A stretch of DNA of 6,349 nucleotides from Patescibacteria group bacterium (GTDB lineage: Bacteria > Patescibacteriota > Doudnabacteria > UBA920), in NCBI GenBank assembly GCA_023473845.1, contig JAMCYA010000056.1, positions 12,955 through 19,303 of the forward strand, given 5' to 3'. Within the stretch, counting starts at the first letter, position 1. Each line of letters begins with the position of its first letter. A model generated the notes under the pieces. The model ran no database searches. It had not been told where the DNA came from and worked only from the letters and a program-made list of their open reading frames with translations. Of this stretch, positions 5,368-6,349 are shown in pieces. Position numbers and translations under genes: made by a program.

Positions 5368-5967
5368 TCAGCACCTCAGCACACCGGCCTTTTCCAGGAA
5401 AAGCTTATCCTTTCGGACCTGAGGATATTTTAAGCTAAACAGCCCGGCCTTGTCCGGCCTGGCAGCGAGATTTGATTGCTGGAGCCGGGGCAAAAAAACC
5501 GAAGCAAGCACCAGACTGCGCTCCATGGCAGGAAACGGCGTCAGGCCCAAGGCCGTTTCCCAATGGGGGCCCAAGACCGGCAGGATTGGGAAGGAAAACA
5601 CCAAGCGCACGGGTTGCACCCGTAAAGACACCTGCTCTGAGAAGCGCGGAGGCGGGCCAGGTTTAAAAACAAAAACCGCAGCCGAACCCAAAAGAGGCCC
5701 GGCAAAACTTATCTGCAAGCCGCTACCTCCCGGCTGGACGGAGTCCAGTTTTCCTGCTGGCTGCACCTGCAGCGAAGGCGCCAAAAAAGCCGTTAGGTTT
5801 TTAGGATTCGAAACGACCCTGAGGCTGCCGTCCGCAGGAGAAAGGGCTAAAGCGGCGGACTGACCGTTTTCAGAGGCAGCTGGACGGGCCACAAAAAAAC
5901 CGAGCACCCCAAAAACCAGAACAATAATCAAAAATGGGGTAATTTGTGTTTTAAGTATGTTTTTCAC
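5368..5967 (-). CDS. Hypothetical secreted or membrane-anchored protein
   Basis: A GTG start at 5967 gives 199 aa that I do not recognise. Residues 11-27 (PFLIIVLVFGVLGFFVA) form a hydrophobic segment after a short basic N-terminus, so it is a signal peptide or membrane anchor. No lipobox cysteine follows. Residues about 45-105 look like a beta-rich exported domain (SLRVVSNPKNLTAFLAPS, LQISFAGPLLGSAAVFVFKP). The rest is Pro/Leu/Val-rich with little recognisable pattern, and the protein ends in Cys just before a TGA stop. Support for this strand is the promoter just upstream, the N-terminal hydrophobic segment and the same orientation as the next gene. The overlapping + strand frame (5450-5863) has no such support. 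GTG has no Shine-Dalgarno sequence. A frameshift in the second half cannot be excluded by eye. Confidence 0.68.
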   Translation of the reverse strand: MKNILKTQITPFLIIVLVFGVLGFFVARPAASENGQSAALALSPADGSLRVVSNPKNLTAFLAPSLQVQPAGKLDSVQPGGSGLQISFAGPLLGSAAVFVFKPGPPPRFSEQVSLRVQPVRLVFSFPILPVLGPHWETALGLTPFPAMERSLVLASVFLPRLQQSNLAARPDKAGLFSLKYPQVRKDKLFLEKAGVLRC

Positions 5968-5986
5968 AAGAGGATATTACTTTATC

Positions 5987-6015
5987 ACTATACCGTATTC
6001 GGGTGTTTTTTTCAA
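5987..6015 (-). promoter_or_regulatory. Promoter of the minus-strand membrane-protein pair
   Basis: On the minus strand, TTGAAA (plus positions 6010-6015) and TATAGT (5987-5992) are 17 bases apart. Transcription should start near 5980, about 13 nt before the GTG at 5967. A second -10-like TAATAT lies 6 bases from the GTG but has no matching -35. Confidence 0.65.
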
Positions 6016-6047
6016 GATTCAACTATACTTTTTATAATTTAAATCGC

Positions 6048-6075
6048 TTGAAATAAAAATTATTCGGCGTATAAT
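6048..6075 (+). promoter_or_regulatory. Promoter of the winged-helix protein gene
   Basis: TTGAAA (6048-6053) and TATAAT (6070-6075) are 16 bases apart. Transcription would start near 6082, about 18 nt before the ATG at 6100. The leader is A/C-rich without a Shine-Dalgarno sequence. Another TATAAT at 6033-6038 has only a poor -35. Confidence 0.65.
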
Positions 6076-6099
6076 ACAAATACTCATACCAACCTGCAC

Positions 6100-6349
6100 A
6101 TGGCACGAACTTACAATCAGCAAACCATAGCCATTCTGGAGACGGTACTCCAAAACCCGGTCATCTGTACCCGGGAACTTTATAAGACTTTGGCTATAAA
6201 ACAGCCTTATAAGGATTTTTATAACAATATCTACCGTCTGGTGGAACAAGGCTTTTTGGAGAGGAAAGAAAACAACAAGGGTATAGTTTTGGTCCTGTCC
6301 GAAGAAGGACAAAAAATTCTCGGCCGCATCAAGCCTCAGAGGGACGGCG
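6100..6349 (+). CDS. Winged-helix protein, probably PaaX/Cas2-like (3' end outside window)
   Basis: ATG 6100 opens a frame that stays open to the window edge, giving 83 residues with no stop. The visible part reads as a winged helix-turn-helix: helices around TIAILETVLQ (9-18) and TRELYKTL (24-31), a recognition helix near DFYNNIYRLVEQGFLERKE (39-57), a wing (NNKGIVLVL) and then LSEEGQKILGRIKPQRDG. LSEEGQ plus a basic stretch ending in DG is how I remember the N-terminal half of PaaX-like proteins in these genomes, where a Cas2-like ferredoxin fold (starting around WxxVxFDIPE) follows. That second half is not in the window, so only the DNA-binding domain is supported. It is divergent from the membrane-protein pair. 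Such a protein is more likely a regulator than a CRISPR component; no CRISPR repeats are seen. Confidence 0.75.
   Translation, partial: MARTYNQQTIAILETVLQNPVICTRELYKTLAIKQPYKDFYNNIYRLVEQGFLERKENNKGIVLVLSEEGQKILGRIKPQRDG

Noticed and set aside
5368..5370. Reassignment of TGA to glycine, as in some CPR lineages
   Set aside because: TGA occurs as a terminal codon only here, no gene contains an internal TGA, and full-length families are obtained with the standard bacterial code.
5341..5385. Possible terminator after the 199-aa minus-strand gene
   Set aside because: There is a T7 run on the minus strand (5348-5354), but only 4-bp stems (CTGA/TCAG) precede it, too weak to call.
5450..5863. 137-codon open frame on the + strand
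   Set aside because: It lies wholly inside the minus-strand 199-aa gene, has no promoter or ribosome-binding site, and its Lys/Gly/Arg-rich product resembles antisense shadow coding.
6100..6349. CRISPR-Cas locus suggested by the Cas2-like protein
   Set aside because: No direct repeats with regular spacers and no cas1 or effector genes are visible; PaaX/Cas2-like proteins also occur without CRISPR.

Overview
The window looks like a piece of a Candidate Phyla Radiation (Patescibacteria, Parcubacteria-like) chromosome. This is inferred from protein style, not from a search. The pointers are a compact layout, a membrane-anchored trypsin-like protease without a PDZ domain, a one-TM protein of a type I associate with these genomes (212 aa, core around YQAVFLSNGQVYFGKL), a PaaX/Cas2-like winged-helix start, an NRAMP-type transporter of the DDDPSG variety, and start codons mostly lacking a Shine-Dalgarno sequence. 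The standard bacterial code fits: every main gene is full length with TGA read as stop.

Layout, left to right. (1) 1-99 is the 3' end of an unidentified + strand gene. A strong hairpin terminator at 114-143 probably serves it and the convergent gene opposite. (2) 158-1123 (-) is an HtrA/DegP-like serine protease. It is divergent from (3), a 6-phosphogluconolactonase gene at 1187-1910 (+). Their promoters overlap in about 63 bp, and the lactonase start sits where transcription should begin (leaderless). The lactonase frame is broken by a perfect 16-bp tandem duplication at 1432-1463; removing one copy restores a 235-aa protein. (4) After an AT-rich hairpin comes an NRAMP-family metal transporter (2038-3408, +). 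(5) A consensus TTGACA-N17-TATAAT promoter at 3415-3443 drives infC-rpmI-rplT (IF3, L35, L20; 3510-4632), ending in a textbook terminator at 4645-4678. The 60-nt infC leader holds a 10-bp hairpin directly before the only clear ribosome-binding site in the window, and infC starts with TTG. (6) Two minus-strand genes (4677-5315 and 5368-5967) encode single-TM proteins of unknown function and may be co-transcribed. (7) Divergent from them, a winged-helix protein starts at 6100 and runs off the right edge.

Functionally this is mostly housekeeping (translation-factor operon, quality-control protease, sugar-phosphate enzyme, metal uptake) plus lineage-specific envelope proteins. I see no CRISPR array, insertion sequence, phage gene, tRNA or rRNA, and no convincing new multi-gene system. 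The points most worth following are the lactonase duplication, the infC leader hairpin with its TTG start, the G-poor A/C-rich start contexts replacing Shine-Dalgarno sites, and the two uncharacterised membrane proteins.
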